Source of the DNA: Comamonas sp. lk
GTDB taxonomy: Bacteria > Pseudomonadota > Gammaproteobacteria > Burkholderiales > Burkholderiaceae_C
DNA: 34,162 nucleotides
Reading direction: 5' to 3'
Assembly (NCBI GenBank): GCA_945861345.1
Contig: CAMATX010000021.1
Span: 1 to 34,162, forward strand
The position numbers were made by a program, and so were the translations under genes. The first letter of the stretch is position 1, and each line of letters opens with the position of its first letter. This document shows, piece after piece, positions 31,871 through 34,162 of the stretch. The notes under the pieces are model-generated. The model saw only the letters and a list, made by a program, of their open reading frames with translations, did not search any database and was not told the DNA's origin.

Positions 31871-34162
31871 TTAGGCTTTGGCCGCCTGGATGGCTTCCCA
31901 GACGCGGTGGGGCGTGGCGGGCATGTCAAATTCTTTGACGCCCAGACCATGCAGCGCGTCGAGCACGGCATTGATAACCGCTGGTGGCGAACCGATGGCT
32001 CCGGCTTCGCCGCAGCCCTTGGTGCCCAAGGGGTTGTGGGTGCAAGGGGTGCAGATATTGCCGATTTTGAACTCGGGGAAATCGTCAGCGCGGGGCATGG
32101 CGTAGTCCATGAAAGATCCGGTGAGTAGCTGGTCGGTTTCGCGGTCGTACACACAGTTTTCCATCAGGGCCTGGCCGATCCCTTGCACCAGTCCACCGTG
32201 CACCTGGCCTTCGACAATCATCGGGTTGATGATGGTGCCAAAGTCGTCCACTGCGGTGAATTTCTCCACGCGGGTCACGCCGGTAGCGGGGTCGATTTCC
32301 ACTTCGCAGATATAAGTACCTGCGGGGAAGGTGAAGTTGGTCGGGTCGTAGAACGCGGTTTCGTTCAGGCCCGGCTCCAGCTTGTCCAGCGGGTAGTTAT
32401 GCGGCACATAGGCGGTGAGCGCCACTTGGCCGAAGGTGACCTTTTTGTCGGTGCCCTTCACGGTGAATTCGCCATTGGCAAATTCGACGTCGGCATCGCT
32501 GGACTCCATCAAGTGGGCCGCGATCTTCTTGGCCTTGGTCTCGATTTTGTCAAGCGCTTTCATGATGGCGGCGCCGCCCACCGAAATGGAACGCGAACCG
32601 TAGGTACCCATACCAAAGGGCACGCGACCCGTATCGCCGTGTACCACATCGACTGCGTCGACCGCCACACCCAAACGGGCGGCAACGACTTGCGCAAACG
32701 TGGTTTCATGGCCTTGGCCGTGGCTGTGTGAGCCGGTGAACACCGTCACGCTGCCGGTGGGGTGCACGCGAATTTCGCCGCACTCAAACAGGCCGGCGCG
32801 GGCGCCCAGGGCTCCGGCGATATTGCTAGGCGCAATGCCGCAGGCTTCGATGTAGCTGGAGTAGCCGATACCGCGCAACAGGCCTTTGGCAGCGCTAGCC
32901 GCTTTGCGTCCGGGGAAGCCGGCTACGTCCGCCATATCTTGCGCTTTGACCATGCAGCCCAGGTAGTCGCCGGTGTCATATTGCAAAGCCACTGGCGTTT
33001 GGTAGGGCCAGCTGTTGATGAAATTGCGCTTACGGATTTCGTCTTGCGACAAACCCATTTCCCAGCCGCAGCGGCTGACCAGACGTTCCAGCAGGTAAGT
33101 GGCCTCGGGGCGCCCTGCGCCACGGTAGGCATCGACCGGCGCGGTATTGGTAAACCACGAATCGACTTCCACATAAATTTGCGGGCAGGTGTATTGGCCG
33201 GCCAGCAGCGTGGCGTACAAAATGGTCGGTACTGCAGTGGAGAAGGTGGACAAGTAAGCGCCCAGGTTGGCATGGGTGTGTACCCGCATGCCCAGGAACT
33301 TGCCATCTTTGTCCATGGCCATTTCAGCGTGGCTAACGTGGTCACGGCCATGCGCGTCGGTCAGGAAGGACTCTGAGCGCTCGCAGGTCCATTTGATCGA
33401 GCGGTTGACTTCTTTGGCGGCCCAGGTGAGGGCCACGTCTTCGGCGTACAAATAGATTTTGGAGCCGAAACCGCCGCCTACGTCGGGTGCGATTACACGC
33501 ACCTTGTGCTCGGGCAAGCCCAACACAAAAGCCGTCATCAGCAAGCGCTCGACGTGCGGGTTTTGGTTGGACACGTAGAGCACGTATTCCTCGGTGGCAC
33601 GGCTGTAGTTGCCGATCGCCACGCGGGGCTCCATGGCGTTGGGCACCAATCGGTTGTTGATCAAGTCCAACTTGGTCACATGGTGGGCGTTGGCAAAGGC
33701 GGCATCGACATTGCCTTTGTCGCCCAGCACCCATTTGTAGCACTTGTTGTTGGGAGCGGCATCGTGCAGTTGCGGGCCGGTGGCGGCATCGCGCACGTCC
33801 ACCACGGCGGGCAGCACGTCGTAATCGACTTGCACGGCTTCGGCCGCGTTTTTGGCTTGCTCCAGCGTGTCGGCGATCACCATGGCCAATTGGTCGCCCA
33901 CATGGCGCACTTTGCCCAGGGCAAGCACCGGATGCGGCGGCTCGTTCATGGGCGTGCCGTCGGGGTTGTTGATCAACCAGCCGCAAGGCAGGCCGCCCAT
34001 CTTGCCTTCGAGGTCTTTGCCGATAAAGATACGCACCACGCCCGGCATGGCGGACGCCGCGCTGATGTCAATGCTTTTGATAACAGCATGCGCGTGTGGG
34101 CTGCGCACAAAGACGGCGTAGCTTTGCGCTTGCATGGTGATGTCGTCGGTGTACTGACCGGC
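31871..34162 (-). CDS. coxL: Molybdenum hydroxylase large subunit, form II CoxL-like (5' end outside window)
   Basis: 763 residues are visible; the frame stays open through the window edge ([15 protein letters not shown]), so an estimated 30-45 N-terminal residues are missing. It is a xanthine oxidase-family molybdopterin subunit: [13 protein letters not shown] near 225, the active-site loop AYRGAGR (33130-33110), [18 protein letters not shown] and the catalytic glutamate in [20 protein letters not shown] is the form II signature; true CO dehydrogenases (form I) carry AYXCSFR with the copper-binding cysteine. CO is therefore doubtful as substrate, and aldehydes or aromatic/heterocyclic compounds are alternatives. 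It heads the visible coxL-coxM pair. Confidence 0.92.
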   Translation of the reverse strand, partial: AGQYTDDITMQAQSYAVFVRSPHAHAVIKSIDISAASAMPGVVRIFIGKDLEGKMGGLPCGWLINNPDGTPMNEPPHPVLALGKVRHVGDQLAMVIADTLEQAKNAAEAVQVDYDVLPAVVDVRDAATGPQLHDAAPNNKCYKWVLGDKGNVDAAFANAHHVTKLDLINNRLVPNAMEPRVAIGNYSRATEEYVLYVSNQNPHVERLLMTAFVLGLPEHKVRVIAPDVGGGFGSKIYLYAEDVALTWAAKEVNRSIKWTCERSESFLTDAHGRDHVSHAEMAMDKDGKFLGMRVHTHANLGAYLSTFSTAVPTILYATLLAGQYTCPQIYVEVDSWFTNTAPVDAYRGAGRPEATYLLERLVSRCGWEMGLSQDEIRKRNFINSWPYQTPVALQYDTGDYLGCMVKAQDMADVAGFPGRKAASAAKGLLRGIGYSSYIEACGIAPSNIAGALGARAGLFECGEIRVHPTGSVTVFTGSHSHGQGHETTFAQVVAARLGVAVDAVDVVHGDTGRVPFGMGTYGSRSISVGGAAIMKALDKIETKAKKIAAHLMESSDADVEFANGEFTVKGTDKKVTFGQVALTAYVPHNYPLDKLEPGLNETAFYDPTNFTFPAGTYICEVEIDPATGVTRVEKFTAVDDFGTIINPMIVEGQVHGGLVQGIGQALMENCVYDRETDQLLTGSFMDYAMPRADDFPEFKIGNICTPCTHNPLGTKGCGEAGAIGSPPAVINAVLDALHGLGVKEFDMPATPHRVWEAIQAAKA

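Noticed and set aside
1-34162. CRISPR arrays, insertion sequences, prophage or toxin-antitoxin modules
   Set aside because: I saw no regularly spaced repeats, transposase or integrase motifs, or small paired toxin-antitoxin genes on either strand.

Overview
The window looks like a chromosomal stretch from a betaproteobacterium of the order Burkholderiales, most likely Comamonadaceae (Rhodoferax/Polaromonas-like). This is inferred from the high GC content, a DUF3418-bearing HrpA, divergent lptFG/pepA, a CysB with an intact effector-contact segment, and a form II CoxL cluster. There are no insertion sequences, phage genes, CRISPR arrays or long gene-free stretches. Genes are packed tightly, with many ATGA/GTGA stop-start overlaps.

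Region by region: (1) 1-2104 (+) is the end of an ABC ATPase plus two BPD_transp_2 permeases of a BMP-family (nucleoside or sugar-like) importer. (2) 2101-4037 (-) holds yggX followed by an MnmC-like FAD oxidoreductase whose N-terminal methyltransferase half is degenerate. (3) dsbB (+) is followed by the oppositely oriented argA (-) and hrpA (+), the latter two diverging from one CATG. (4) 10113-15656 (-) is a seven-gene run, in transcription order lptF, lptG, a small cobalamin/siroheme-type chelatase, cysB, a YbdL-like methionine aminotransferase, a DUF202 membrane protein and a DUF442 sulfurtransferase/phosphatase-like protein. (5) 15680-17719 (+) holds pepA, holC, tRNA-Ser(GGA) and a strong intrinsic terminator. 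(6) 17810-23568 (+) is a tripartite RND efflux operon in the order outer-membrane factor, adaptor, pump. (7) 23594-24940 (-) is an nfeD-qmcA membrane protein pair. (8) 25076-27367 (+) is an LdcA-like Lys/Arg/Orn decarboxylase, convergent with fabI (-). (9) 28236-34162 (-) is a cox-type molybdenum hydroxylase cluster: coxL (cut by the window edge), coxM, a terminator, then coxD, coxE and coxG.

Most of this is housekeeping: LPS export, sulfur regulation, arginine and fatty acid synthesis, tRNA modification and the replication clamp loader. The accessory parts are the ABC importer, the RND pump and the molybdenum hydroxylase cluster. The points most worth a second look are the MnmC with an apparently dead methyltransferase half, the CoxL active-site loop (AYRGAGR, no cysteine) that argues against CO as substrate, the run linking lptFG to sulfur-metabolism genes, and several unexplained inverted repeats upstream of cysB, the efflux operon and the decarboxylase. 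I did not find a clearly new system.
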